The position numbers were made by a program, and so were the translations under genes. From contig JAHJHI010000021.1 of NCBI GenBank assembly GCA_018824085.1, positions 62,001 to 126,000 on the forward strand: DNA of 64,000 bases. Reading direction: 5' to 3'. Shown here one piece after another: positions 10,220 to 18,475 of this stretch (position 1 is its first letter; every line of letters starts with the position of its first letter). The notes under the pieces are model-generated. The model worked only from the letters and a program-made list of their open reading frames with translations. It was not told the origin of the DNA and searched no databases. The DNA comes from Gammaproteobacteria bacterium (GTDB lineage: Bacteria; Pseudomonadota; Gammaproteobacteria; Burkholderiales; Rhodocyclaceae).

Positions 10220-12805
10220 TTGTCAAGAGCAAAAGAGAAAAATCAGAAACCCAGCAAGATCCGCAGTGCCGATCCGTTCTTCGAACGAGAGTCGACGCGC
10301 TACGACAATCCTTTGCCGAGCCGCGAGTACATCGTTCAGGTGCTCGAAGCCGCCGCCGTGCCGATGAGCGCGGACGAGTTGGTCCAGGCGCTCGATATCG
10401 CCGCCCACGAACGCGAGTTCTTCGTGCGCCGTCTGGGCGCGATGGAACGCGAGGCGCAGCTGATGCGCAACCGGCGCGACGCGTACATCATCCCCGACAA
10501 GGCCGATCTCGTGGCAGGCCGTGTGGAAGGGCACCCGGACGGTTTCGGTTTCGTCATCACCGGTGAGGACCAGGGAGACGTCTTTCTCGGTGCGCAGGAA
10601 ATGCGCAGTGTGCTGCACGGCGACCGCGTGCTCGTGCGAGTGACCGGTCTGGACCGCCGCGGGCGGCGCGAAGGAAAGGTTGTCGAAGTCACGGAGCGCG
10701 GCAATACGCGACTCGTGGCCCGCGTCGTCGAAGAGCACGGCGTGCAGTTCTGCATCGCCGAGAACCGCCGCATCCGCCAGCAGATCGTTCTGGCCAAGCC
10801 GGAGAAGGGCCGCCGCACGCTGCGTGCCGCACCGGGCAGCGTCGTCGAAGTCGAACTGATCGAACAGCCCACGCGATACACGCCACCGATCGGTCGCGTC
10901 GTCGAGGTGCTGGGCAGCTACGGCGACTCCGGCATGGAGATCGAGATCGCGCTGCGCAAGCACGACATGCCGCACGAATTCTCGCCGCGGGCCCTGGCTG
11001 CCGCGAAGCGGCTGCCGGACGAGGTGCGCGACAGCGACATGACGAAGCGCGAAGACATCCGTGCCTTGCCGCTGGTCACCATCGACGGCGAAACCGCCAG
11101 GGATTTCGACGACGCCGTGTATTGCGAACGACAGGGTCGAGGCTTCCGCCTGATCGTTGCGATCGCCGATGTCAGTCACTACGTGAAGCCCGGTACCGCA
11201 CTCGACGGCGAAGCATACGAGCGCGGCAACTCGGTTTACTTCCCGCGTCGGGTGATTCCGATGTTGCCGGAGAAGCTGTCCAATGGACTGTGCTCGCTGA
11301 ACCCTGAGGTGGATCGCCTGTGCATGGTGTGCGACATGGATGTGTCCGCGGCCGGCGTGATCCAGCGCTACCGTTTCTACGCGGCGGTCATGAATTCGAA
11401 GGCGCGGCTGACCTATACCGAGGTGGCGGCCGCGCTGTACGACAAGGATGCTGCGATGCGCGAACGTCTCGCGCCGCTGTTGCCGCGGCTCGAAGCGCTC
11501 GATGCTGTCTTCCGCGTGTTCGGCAAGGCGCGCGCCAAGCGTGGCGCCATCGATTTTGAAACCGTCGAAACGCAGATGATGTTCAACGACGACGGCAAGA
11601 TCGAACGCATCGTGCCGTACGCGCGCAATGACGCGCACCGGTTGATCGAGGAGTGCATGCTCGCCGCCAACGTGTGTGCGTCGCGCTTTCTCGAAGAGCA
11701 CGGGCAGGCAACGCTGTATCGCGTCCATGAAGGCCCGAGCGAGGACAGGTTGCAGAAGCTGCGCGCCTTCATCGGCGAATTCGGCTTCCAGCTTGGTGGC
11801 GGCAACAAGCCGCACGCGAAGGACTACGCGGCACTGCTTGAGCGTATCGGCGACCGTCCCGACCGGCAACTGCTGCAGACCGTGATGCTGCGTTCGCTTC
11901 GTCAGGCTGTTTACAGCCCGGACAACATGGGGCACTTCGGACTCGCGTACGAGGCGTACGCCCACTTCACGTCGCCGATCCGGCGTTACCCCGATCTGCT
12001 GGTGCACCGCGCGATCAAGGCAGTGCTGGCCAGAAAGCGCTACGAACCGGGCGACTGGTCCGACATCGGAGTGCATTGCTCGACCACCGAGCGACGCGCC
12101 GACGAGGCGAGCCGTGACGTGCAGAACTGGCTGAAGTGCTATTTCATGCAGGACCGGGTCGGCGAGGAGTTTGAAGGCAGCGTGTCGGCTGTCGTGCCGT
12201 TCGGGCTGTTCGTTGCGCTCGACGACGTGTTCATCGAAGGCTTGGTGCACATTTCCGAACTGGGCGCCGACTACTTCCACTATGAAGAGGGCAAGCATCG
12301 TCTGGTGGGCGAGCGCAGTGGCCGCACGTACCGTCTTGCCGACCGCGTGCGCATCCAGGTTGTACGCGTGGATCTCGACAATACCCGCATCGAATTCCGT
12401 CTTGCCGACGGTGGCGGCGATTTTGGCCGCATACCCCGGACCGCTTCTGCGGCAGACGCGAAAGCTTCACCTGCGCCGTCGGGTGAGCGTCCAAGGCGGC
12501 GCAGGGTGGCTGCCGAACCGGTGGTTTCAGCGCCGGCGGAGCCGCGCCGGAAGGCGAAGGCAGCCAAGTCGCCCGGGATCCTGACGTCGCCTTACGCTGT
12601 GGCGGACAAGGCGTCCGCTCCGGACAGGGCAGCGAAGCCGGTGAAGGCCGTAAAGGGTGGGAAGAAGGTTGCACCCGTCAAGGCTGTGCAGGCGAAGGCG
12701 GCGAAGAAGCCGGCCAAGAGCAAGGCCGGCCCGAAAGATGGCGCGCGAAAGACCGCTGGCAAGCCGGCCAAAACGACCGGCGCGAAACAAGGGGGCCGCA
12801 AATGA
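10220..12805 (+). CDS. rnr: Ribonuclease R
   Basis: The 861-residue 3'-5' exoribonuclease has cold-shock/OB domains at about residues 90-260, then the RNB catalytic domain with ARDFDDAV near residue 293, and an S1 domain at about 650-735. RNase R degrades structured RNA and helps quality control of rRNA. The start is TTG at 10220; no nearby ATG fits. The last 120 residues are a Lys/Ala/Pro-rich basic tail of low complexity, typical of RNase R and likely to bind RNA. The stop overlaps rlmB. Confidence 0.95.
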   Translation: MSRAKEKNQKPSKIRSADPFFERESTRYDNPLPSREYIVQVLEAAAVPMSADELVQALDIAAHEREFFVRRLGAMEREAQLMRNRRDAYIIPDKADLVAGRVEGHPDGFGFVITGEDQGDVFLGAQEMRSVLHGDRVLVRVTGLDRRGRREGKVVEVTERGNTRLVARVVEEHGVQFCIAENRRIRQQIVLAKPEKGRRTLRAAPGSVVEVELIEQPTRYTPPIGRVVEVLGSYGDSGMEIEIALRKHDMPHEFSPRALAAAKRLPDEVRDSDMTKREDIRALPLVTIDGETARDFDDAVYCERQGRGFRLIVAIADVSHYVKPGTALDGEAYERGNSVYFPRRVIPMLPEKLSNGLCSLNPEVDRLCMVCDMDVSAAGVIQRYRFYAAVMNSKARLTYTEVAAALYDKDAAMRERLAPLLPRLEALDAVFRVFGKARAKRGAIDFETVETQMMFNDDGKIERIVPYARNDAHRLIEECMLAANVCASRFLEEHGQATLYRVHEGPSEDRLQKLRAFIGEFGFQLGGGNKPHAKDYAALLERIGDRPDRQLLQTVMLRSLRQAVYSPDNMGHFGLAYEAYAHFTSPIRRYPDLLVHRAIKAVLARKRYEPGDWSDIGVHCSTTERRADEASRDVQNWLKCYFMQDRVGEEFEGSVSAVVPFGLFVALDDVFIEGLVHISELGADYFHYEEGKHRLVGERSGRTYRLADRVRIQVVRVDLDNTRIEFRLADGGGDFGRIPRTASAADAKASPAPSGERPRRRRVAAEPVVSAPAEPRRKAKAAKSPGILTSPYAVADKASAPDRAAKPVKAVKGGKKVAPVKAVQAKAAKKPAKSKAGPKDGARKTAGKPAKTTGAKQGGRK

Positions 12806-13554
12806 GCGACACCCGCTACATTTTCGGCTTCCATGCGGTCACCGCCAAGATCCGCCACGCACCGGACAGCGTGAAAGAGGTGTTCGTGTCCACCGCGCGT
12901 CAGGACGGGCGCATGCGTGACCTCGTGCGCGCAGCCGAGTCCGCCGGCGTGAAGTACGTGCAGATGGATCCGGCCCGGCTGGACGGGCTTGCCGGTGGTG
13001 CTGCACGTCATCAAGGGGTGGTGGCCCGAGTCCTCGCGCAGATTCCGTACCGCTCGCTTGACGACGTGCTCGACACGCTGTCGGAGCCGCCCTTGCTGCT
13101 GGTGCTCGACGGCATACAGGACCCGCACAACCTGGGGGCCTGTCTGCGCGTTGCCGATGCGGCAGGCGCGCACGCGGTCGTCGCGCCGCGTGACCGCGCG
13201 GTCGGCCTGAACGCGACGGCCATCAAGGTCGCCAGTGGCGCGGCGGATACGGTGCCCTATGTGACGGTCACCAATCTCGCTCGAAGCCTGCGTGAGATGA
13301 AGGAGCGCAACATCCTTACGGTCGGCGCTGCGGGCGAAGCCACCCAGTCGATGTACGCCGTGGATCAATCGGGCGCGGTCGCGTGGATTCTGGGTGCGGA
13401 AGGCGATGGCATGCGCCGGCTGACCCGTGAAACCGCCGATGTGCTGGCGTCGATTCCGATGCATGGCGCAGTGGAAAGCCTGAACGTGTCGGTGGCCAGC
13501 GGCATCTGCCTGTTCGAGGCGCGCCGGCAGCGCGGTGCCATGGCGCCCTTGTAA
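12802..13554 (+). CDS. rlmB: RlmB, 23S rRNA Gm2251 2'-O-methyltransferase
   Basis: The 250-residue SPOUT-class (SpoU) methyltransferase has an N-terminal substrate-binding domain and the knot motifs NLGACLR, LGAEGDGM and ESLNVSVASGICLFE. It methylates the ribose of G2251 in the peptidyl-transferase P loop. Its ATG lies inside the last codons of rnr (ATGA overlap), a conserved pairing that suggests coupled expression. Confidence 0.95.
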   Translation: MSDTRYIFGFHAVTAKIRHAPDSVKEVFVSTARQDGRMRDLVRAAESAGVKYVQMDPARLDGLAGGAARHQGVVARVLAQIPYRSLDDVLDTLSEPPLLLVLDGIQDPHNLGACLRVADAAGAHAVVAPRDRAVGLNATAIKVASGAADTVPYVTVTNLARSLREMKERNILTVGAAGEATQSMYAVDQSGAVAWILGAEGDGMRRLTRETADVLASIPMHGAVESLNVSVASGICLFEARRQRGAMAPL

Positions 13555-13578
13555 GGCGCGCTTTTCACACGCTATAAT
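13549..13578 (+). promoter_or_regulatory. Sigma-70-type promoter of the rpsF operon
   Basis: A perfect -10 hexamer TATAAT is at 13573-13578. The -35 TTGTAA is at 13549-13554, with an 18-base spacer. The -35 overlaps the rlmB stop. The S6 leader and rpsF follow about 100 bases downstream. Confidence 0.75.
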
Positions 13579-13592
13579 CGCTGGCTAACCTT

Positions 13593-13620
13593 GCCTCACC
13601 GGACTCGCATGCCGGGAGGC
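13593..13620 (+). promoter_or_regulatory. Putative S6:S18-binding leader hairpin
   Basis: The rpsF leader contains a stem GCCT/AGGC and an inner stem CCGG/CCGG, with the sequence CACCG at 13597-13601 at the internal-loop junction. The S6:S18 complex is known to bind a CACCG-containing structure in rpsF leaders that mimics its 16S rRNA site and to repress the operon. A second hairpin, GCGCC-GAAA-GGCGC, follows at 13636-13649. The match is by eye only. Confidence 0.55.
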
Positions 13621-13677
13621 TTCATCGCTGGTTGCGCGCCGAAAGGCGCTTGCCGGCACAAACCGCAAGGAGATTAC

Positions 13678-14097
13678 ATGCGACATTACGAAGTGGTTTT
13701 CATCGTCCACCCCGACCAGAGCGAGCAGGTGCCCGCAATGGTCGATCGCTATCGCACGCTGGTGACCGGCCGTAACGGCAGCATCCACCGTCTGGAAGAC
13801 TGGGGCCGTCGTCAGCTGGCTTACCCGGTCCAGAAAGTGCACAAGGCTCACTACGTGCTCATGAACATCGAGTGCGATGCTGAAACGCTGGCTGAGCTCG
13901 AGCACGCATTCAAGTTCAATGACGCAGTTCTGCGCCACCTCACCATCAAGATGCGCAAGGCAGTGGTTGCGCCGTCGCCGATGATGAAGGAAGAGAAATC
14001 CCGTTCGCTGCTGGCTCCTGCCGCAGATGCGGCCCCGGAAGGCGCAGCCCCGGAAGGTGCGGCACCTGTCGAGACCGCGGAACAGCCGGCAGCTTGA
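13678..14097 (+). CDS. rpsF: 30S ribosomal protein S6
   Basis: The 139-residue protein begins [18 protein letters not shown] and has the S6 ferredoxin-like fold, including [18 protein letters not shown]. The start is the ATG at 13678 with AAGGAG nine bases upstream. The C-terminus carries an Ala/Pro/Glu-rich extension ([15 protein letters not shown]) beyond the conserved domain. The stop overlaps the TTG start of priB. Confidence 0.97.
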   Translation: MRHYEVVFIVHPDQSEQVPAMVDRYRTLVTGRNGSIHRLEDWGRRQLAYPVQKVHKAHYVLMNIECDAETLAELEHAFKFNDAVLRHLTIKMRKAVVAPSPMMKEEKSRSLLAPAADAAPEGAAPEGAAPVETAEQPAA

Positions 14098-14456
14098 CGC
14101 GGGACGAAGCGGAGAACGGAGCAGGGCAGTCCGACGCGCAAGCACCCGGTCCGGCGCACAACAGCTTCACGCTGCAAGGTGCGTTGATCGAACGGGATGC
14201 GCTGAGGCACACACCGGCCGGCATGCCGGTCCTGCGAGGGTGTTTGCAGCACCTGTCGCAGCAGATCGAAAACGGCATGCCGCGTGAAGTCAGGCTGGAG
14301 CTTGATTTCGTGATGCTCGGTGATCAGGCCAGATTGCTCGCAGTGGCTCCGCTGGGGACCGCGTTGATTGCACAAGGATTCATGGCAGCCCGCAGTGCAA
14401 AGAGCAGGCAGGCAGTCATGCACATAAACAGTATCGAATTCGTGACGGGTGGCTGA
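14094..14456 (+). CDS. priB: PriB, primosomal replication protein N
   Basis: The 120-residue single-stranded-DNA-binding OB-fold protein works with PriA in replication restart. The core resembles other PriB proteins ([35 protein letters not shown]). Its position between rpsF and rpsR is characteristic of beta- and gammaproteobacteria. The start is a TTG overlapping the rpsF stop. About 20 residues precede the core, so a later start is possible, but no ATG is available. Confidence 0.85.
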   Translation: MTRDEAENGAGQSDAQAPGPAHNSFTLQGALIERDALRHTPAGMPVLRGCLQHLSQQIENGMPREVRLELDFVMLGDQARLLAVAPLGTALIAQGFMAARSAKSRQAVMHINSIEFVTGG

Positions 14457-14492
14457 CAAGGCAACCGTTGCAACAGTGGAAGGACAACCACC

Positions 14493-14765
14493 ATGGCTTT
14501 CAGACCGAAAAGCAACAAGCGCAAGGACGATCGTGGCTCGCGCAGCATGTTCAAGCGCCGCAAGTTCTGCCGTTTCAGCGCCGAGAAGATCGAAGAGATC
14601 GACTACAAGGACGTTGAAATTCTCAAGGACTTCATTTCCGAGAACGGCAAGATCATGCCGGCACGTCTGACCGGCACCCGCGCCGGCTATCAGCGCCAGC
14701 TGTCTACCGCCATCAAGCGCGCCCGCTTCCTCGCGCTGATGCCTTACACCGACCTGCACCAGTAA
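14493..14765 (+). CDS. rpsR: 30S ribosomal protein S18
   Basis: The 90-residue basic protein has the S18 signature ([54 protein letters not shown]). It pairs with S6 on the platform of the 30S subunit. AAGGACAAC precedes the ATG. It is part of the rpsF-priB-rpsR-rplI operon. Confidence 0.98.
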   Translation: MAFRPKSNKRKDDRGSRSMFKRRKFCRFSAEKIEEIDYKDVEILKDFISENGKIMPARLTGTRAGYQRQLSTAIKRARFLALMPYTDLHQ

Positions 14766-14780
14766 TCGAGGAGACCGACC

Positions 14781-15230
14781 ATGCAAGTAATCCTTATGGA
14801 CAAGGTCGCAAAGCTCGGCGATCTGGGCGATGTGGTGAAGGTGCGTGATGGCTACGCCCGCAATTTCCTGATTCCGACGGGCCGCGCCAAGCGCGTCACG
14901 CCGGAGAATCTGGCCGTTTTCGAAGCCCGCCGTGCAGAGCTGGAGAAGGCTGCCGCCGAACGCCTGACCGCAGCACGTACCGTGGCAGAGAAGCTCGAAG
15001 GCGTGACCGTGCAGATCGCACGCAAGGCCGGTGTCGATGGCCGCTTGTTCGGTTCCGTGTCGACGGGTGACATCGCCGACGCACTGGTCGCCCAGTCGTT
15101 CGAGGTGGACAAGTCGATGGTGCGCATGCCCGACGGTCCGGTGAAGACGGTCAGCGAAGGTCAGTACGAAATCGCCCTGCACTCCGACGTCGTCGCAATC
15201 GTCACCGTTGCGGTGGTTGGCGAGAGCTGA
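14781..15230 (+). CDS. rplI: 50S ribosomal protein L9
   Basis: The 149-residue protein starts [19 protein letters not shown] and includes the [17 protein letters not shown] motif of L9. A long connecting helix leads to the C-terminal rRNA-binding domain. It is the last gene of the S6 operon, with GAGGAG upstream. A strong intrinsic terminator follows 28 bases after the stop. Confidence 0.98.
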   Translation: MQVILMDKVAKLGDLGDVVKVRDGYARNFLIPTGRAKRVTPENLAVFEARRAELEKAAAERLTAARTVAEKLEGVTVQIARKAGVDGRLFGSVSTGDIADALVAQSFEVDKSMVRMPDGPVKTVSEGQYEIALHSDVVAIVTVAVVGES

Positions 15231-15258
15231 TTGTTGCGCTGCCCTCGCGGGCAGAAGG

Positions 15259-15286
15259 AAAAGGCCACCCGAGCGGTGGCCTTTTT
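15259..15286 (+). terminator. Intrinsic terminator after rplI
   Basis: AAAAGGCCACC pairs with GGTGGCCTTTT around a CGAGC loop and is followed by a T-run, a standard rho-independent terminator closing the S6 operon. Confidence 0.92.
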
Positions 15287-15307
15287 CGTTCACCATGATG
15301 CTGATGT

Positions 15308-15349
15308 TCATCCACAGGCCATCCACAGTTATTCGTTTGCTTTTCCACA
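15308..15349 (+). promoter_or_regulatory. Cluster of three DnaA-box-like 9-mers upstream of dnaB
   Basis: TCATCCACA (15308-15316), CCATCCACA (15319-15327) and TTTTCCACA (15341-15349) match the TTATCCACA box with one, two and one mismatches. All point the same way, and their starts are 11 and 22 bases apart, which is helical phasing. They lie between the rplI terminator and dnaB, where DnaA could influence dnaB transcription. No binding data are available. Confidence 0.4.
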
Positions 15350-15430
15350 GCTTGTTCCGTTGTGCCGGGTGCCCGGCGGGGCTAGATTGCAGGATTGCCG
15401 CCGCAGGTCCCATACAATGAAAAAGACATC

Positions 15431-16846
15431 ATGAGCAGCGTGCGCAATGCACACGGCCCGGAAGCGCAAGCTGCCCAGGCCGCGCAGGACCGGCAGGTTG
15501 CGGCTTTGAAGCTGCCACCGCACTCGATCGAAGCGGAACAGTCGCTCATCGGCGGGTTGCTGCTGGACAACAGCACCTGGGATCGCGTCGGCGATCAGGT
15601 CAATGAATCCGATTTCTATCGCGACGATCACCGCCGGATATTCCGTCACATCGCCCGGCTGATCGAGCAGGGCAAGCCGGCCGATGTCGTGACGGTCTAT
15701 GAATCGGTCGAGAAGGCGGACGAGGTTTCTCAGACTGGCGGGCTCGCCTATCTGGGCGAGATTGCAAACAACACGCCGTCCGCGGCGAACATCCGGCGCT
15801 ATGCGGAGATCGTCCGTGAGCGCGCGATACTGCGCAAACTGGTCAGTGTCGGCGACGAGATCGCTGCCAGCGCGCTGACGCCGCGCGGGCGTGACGCCAA
15901 GTCGCTGCTCGACGAAGCCGAGTCAAAGATTTTCGAGATTGCGGAGCAGGGCGCGTCGACGAGCGCGGGCTTCGTGGCCATCCAGCCCATCCTCGTGCAG
16001 GTGGTCAACCGCATCCAGGAGCTGTACGACCGGGATGATCCGTCGGACGTGACCGGCGTGCCGACCGGCTACGTCGATCTCGACCAGAAGACTGCCGGCC
16101 TGCAGGCCGGCGACATGATCATCGTTGCAGGCCGTCCTGCGATGGGCAAGACGACGTTCGCACTGAACATCGCGGAGCACGTGGCGGTGGATCTCGGGTT
16201 GCCGGTGGCCATCTTCTCGCTCGAAATGCCCGGCACGCAGTTGGCCATGCGCTTCGTGTCGTCGGTTGCCAAGATCGATCAGGGGCGGCTGCGTACCGGA
16301 CGCCTGACCGACGACGACTGGGGCCGGCTGACGATGGCGCTGGGCAAGCTGCACGAAGCGCCCATCCACATCGACGAGACGGGCGGCATCAATCCGACGG
16401 ATCTGCGCGCGCGCGCGCGCCGGCTGTATCGCCAATGCGGCAAGCTCGGACTTATCGTTGTGGATTACCTGCAGCTGATGTCGGGTACGCGTGACGGCGA
16501 GAATCGCACCGCCGAAATTTCCGAAATCTCGCGCGCCATCAAATCGCTGGCGAAGGAACTGAGTGTGCCCATCATCGCGCTGTCTCAGCTCAACCGGGCG
16601 CTCGAACAGCGTCCGAACAAGCGTCCGGTGATGAGCGACCTGCGCGAATCGGGGGCCATCGAGCAGGACGCCGACATCATCATGTTCATCTATCGGGACG
16701 AGGTCTACAACCCGGATACGCAGGACAAGGGGCTGGCGGAGATCATCATCGGCAAACACCGTAACGGCCCGACCGGTACCGTGGTGCTGGGCTTCCAGGG
16801 TGAACACACGCGATTCGTCAACGCTGCCCGACCGGGGCAGTACTGA
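15431..16846 (+). CDS. dnaB: Replicative DNA helicase DnaB
   Basis: The 471-residue hexameric 5'-3' helicase has the N-terminal primase-interacting domain (PPHSIEAEQSLIGGLL) and a RecA-type ATPase. Its Walker A GRPAMGKTT is near residue 234, with Walker B and B-site motifs (LIVVDYLQLM, SQLNRALE, DLRESGAIEQDAD) further on. The ATG at 15431 precedes the conserved domain by about 33 residues rich in Ala and Gln. The next gene starts 10 bases after the stop. Confidence 0.97.
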   Translation: MSSVRNAHGPEAQAAQAAQDRQVAALKLPPHSIEAEQSLIGGLLLDNSTWDRVGDQVNESDFYRDDHRRIFRHIARLIEQGKPADVVTVYESVEKADEVSQTGGLAYLGEIANNTPSAANIRRYAEIVRERAILRKLVSVGDEIAASALTPRGRDAKSLLDEAESKIFEIAEQGASTSAGFVAIQPILVQVVNRIQELYDRDDPSDVTGVPTGYVDLDQKTAGLQAGDMIIVAGRPAMGKTTFALNIAEHVAVDLGLPVAIFSLEMPGTQLAMRFVSSVAKIDQGRLRTGRLTDDDWGRLTMALGKLHEAPIHIDETGGINPTDLRARARRLYRQCGKLGLIVVDYLQLMSGTRDGENRTAEISEISRAIKSLAKELSVPIIALSQLNRALEQRPNKRPVMSDLRESGAIEQDADIIMFIYRDEVYNPDTQDKGLAEIIIGKHRNGPTGTVVLGFQGEHTRFVNAARPGQY

Positions 16847-16856
16847 GCACTGGCGC

Positions 16857-17981
16857 ATGGGAAGGCCGATGCGACGCGCGTTGATCGCCGCAGCCGTACT
16901 CGCGGCGTGCGGCGTACTGGCCTTTCAGCTGGCGCTGCACACGTTGCGGGGGCAAATTGCGGACGCGCTCGGACCGCGCGGGGAGGTCGCCCGGATAGAC
17001 GTCGGCCTGCACGCGCTCGTGCTGCACGACGTGCGCATCCGCGCGCGGCAGGATGGCGGGTCGCCCTGGCCGGCAGGTGACGAACTGCGCGCACGACGCA
17101 TTGAAATCGTCCCGCAGTTGCGCGATCTGCTGTCGGCGCGCGTACGCGTCGAGCGCATCATGATCGAGGGTGGCTACCTGTCGGTCATGCGGACGCGGGA
17201 TGGCCGCCTGCGCCTGTTGCCGGCAATGCTCGAACGCGAGCAGCAGACGACTTCGGGAACCGATCGGCAGGGAACGGCGCAACCGTCGGGTGGCGGCTTG
17301 CCCGTGCGCGTCGAACGCATCGAACTGCGCAGCAGCGCCCTGGATGTGTTCGATGCCAGTGTGCGGCGCAAGCCTCATCTGCTGGCGCTCGAAGGCGTGC
17401 AGGCCGACATCGGTCCGGTCGTCCTGCCGCAGCTGGACGATCCGGTGACAATCGCCATCGACGCGGTGCTCAAGGGCCCGCAGCACAACGGCCGTGTGGC
17501 GCTCAATGGCGAGGTCGTGCCGGCGACTCGCGACGCCAGTCTCGTGCTCTCGATCGTCGGTGCGGATCTGGTCGCCTTTCAGCCCTATCTGATCCGGGCG
17601 GCGGACACGCGGGTGAAGCGCGGCACGATGGATCTCGAAATACGGCCTGTCGTCAGAGCCGGTCGTCTGCGTGCTCCCGGCACGCTTACCCTGCGCGGGC
17701 TTGAACTGGATTCGGGCAGCACCTTCATGGGGATGTCGCGAGCCGCGGTGGTCGGCCTGCTAAAGGACCGCGCGGACAGGATCAGCGTGAACTTCACGCT
17801 GGAAGGGCAGCTGGACGATCCCGCGTTTTCGCTCAACGAGAGCTTCGCAACGCGCGTCGCAGGTTCCGTGGCCGATACCCTCGGCGTGAGTCTGGGCGGA
17901 CTGGTGCGCGGGGTCGGAAAAGCGGGCGGCTCAGTCTTGGAAGGCGTGGGCGATGCGGTCGACAGGCTGTTGGGCGACTGA
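16857..17981 (+). CDS. AsmA-like / DUF748-type membrane-anchored protein
   Basis: The protein has one N-terminal membrane helix (LIAAAVLAACGVLAFQLAL) and a long beta-rich periplasmic part with AsmA-like repeats (VERIELRSSALDVFD; RGTMDLEIRPVVRAGRLR; ISVNFTLEGQLDDPAFSLN). The C-terminal GxG-rich helix (GLVRGVGKAGGSVLEGVG) is frequent in DUF748 proteins. The family is linked to outer-membrane lipid transport and biogenesis; the exact role here is unknown. The start could be 16857 or 16869; GGAAGG sits just before the latter. It converges with ohrR, 12 bases away. Confidence 0.7.
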   Translation: MGRPMRRALIAAAVLAACGVLAFQLALHTLRGQIADALGPRGEVARIDVGLHALVLHDVRIRARQDGGSPWPAGDELRARRIEIVPQLRDLLSARVRVERIMIEGGYLSVMRTRDGRLRLLPAMLEREQQTTSGTDRQGTAQPSGGGLPVRVERIELRSSALDVFDASVRRKPHLLALEGVQADIGPVVLPQLDDPVTIAIDAVLKGPQHNGRVALNGEVVPATRDASLVLSIVGADLVAFQPYLIRAADTRVKRGTMDLEIRPVVRAGRLRAPGTLTLRGLELDSGSTFMGMSRAAVVGLLKDRADRISVNFTLEGQLDDPAFSLNESFATRVAGSVADTLGVSLGGLVRGVGKAGGSVLEGVGDAVDRLLGD

Positions 17982-17993
17982 GTTGCGCCGCCG

Positions 17994-18455
17994 TCAGGTG
18001 CCCGTCGGTTCGGGGTCGTCGCTGCCCTTCAGGCGCATGCTGAGCTTGTGAAGTTCGCTGCGCATGCGCGCCATCGCGTCCTCCGGCAGACCTGACTGGC
18101 GTGCGACCTGGGCCTGCACCTCTTCCGCGCGGTCGCGCAGCGCACGCCCGGCGTCGGTGAGCAGGATTTCCAGCGCCCGTTCATCGGCACGGCTGCGCGC
18201 ACGCGTGATGTAGCCGCTCGCTTCGAGCCGCTTCAGCAACGGTGTCAGCGTGGGTGAGTCGAGATCCAGGCGGTCGGCGAGTGCCTTGAGCGTCAACGCA
18301 TCGTCCTGCCACAGCACGAGCATGACGAGATACTGCGGATAGGTCAGACCCAGCGCCTTCAGACCCGGCGAAAAACTGCGCGTGATGGCGTGACTTGCCG
18401 CATACAGTGCGAAGCACAGTTGCTGGTCGAGCAGCATCGGGTCGATGAAGGTCAT
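17994..18455 (-). CDS. ohrR: OhrR-type MarR-family organic-hydroperoxide sensor/repressor
   Basis: The 153-residue winged-helix protein has the OhrR hallmark LCFALYAASHAITR, whose Cys (residue 13) is the peroxide-sensing residue, and the LGLTYPQYLVMLVLWQ segment. OhrR represses ohr, a thiol peroxidase gene. No ohr is visible here. It is the last gene after bcp and phoH on the minus strand, with GGAGG 8 bases before the ATG. The alternative reading is a generic MarR regulator, but the Cys context is specific. Confidence 0.82.
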   Translation of the reverse strand: MTFIDPMLLDQQLCFALYAASHAITRSFSPGLKALGLTYPQYLVMLVLWQDDALTLKALADRLDLDSPTLTPLLKRLEASGYITRARSRADERALEILLTDAGRALRDRAEEVQAQVARQSGLPEDAMARMRSELHKLSMRLKGSDDPEPTGT

Positions 18456-18475
18456 GGTCCTATCCTCCGTTCGGG

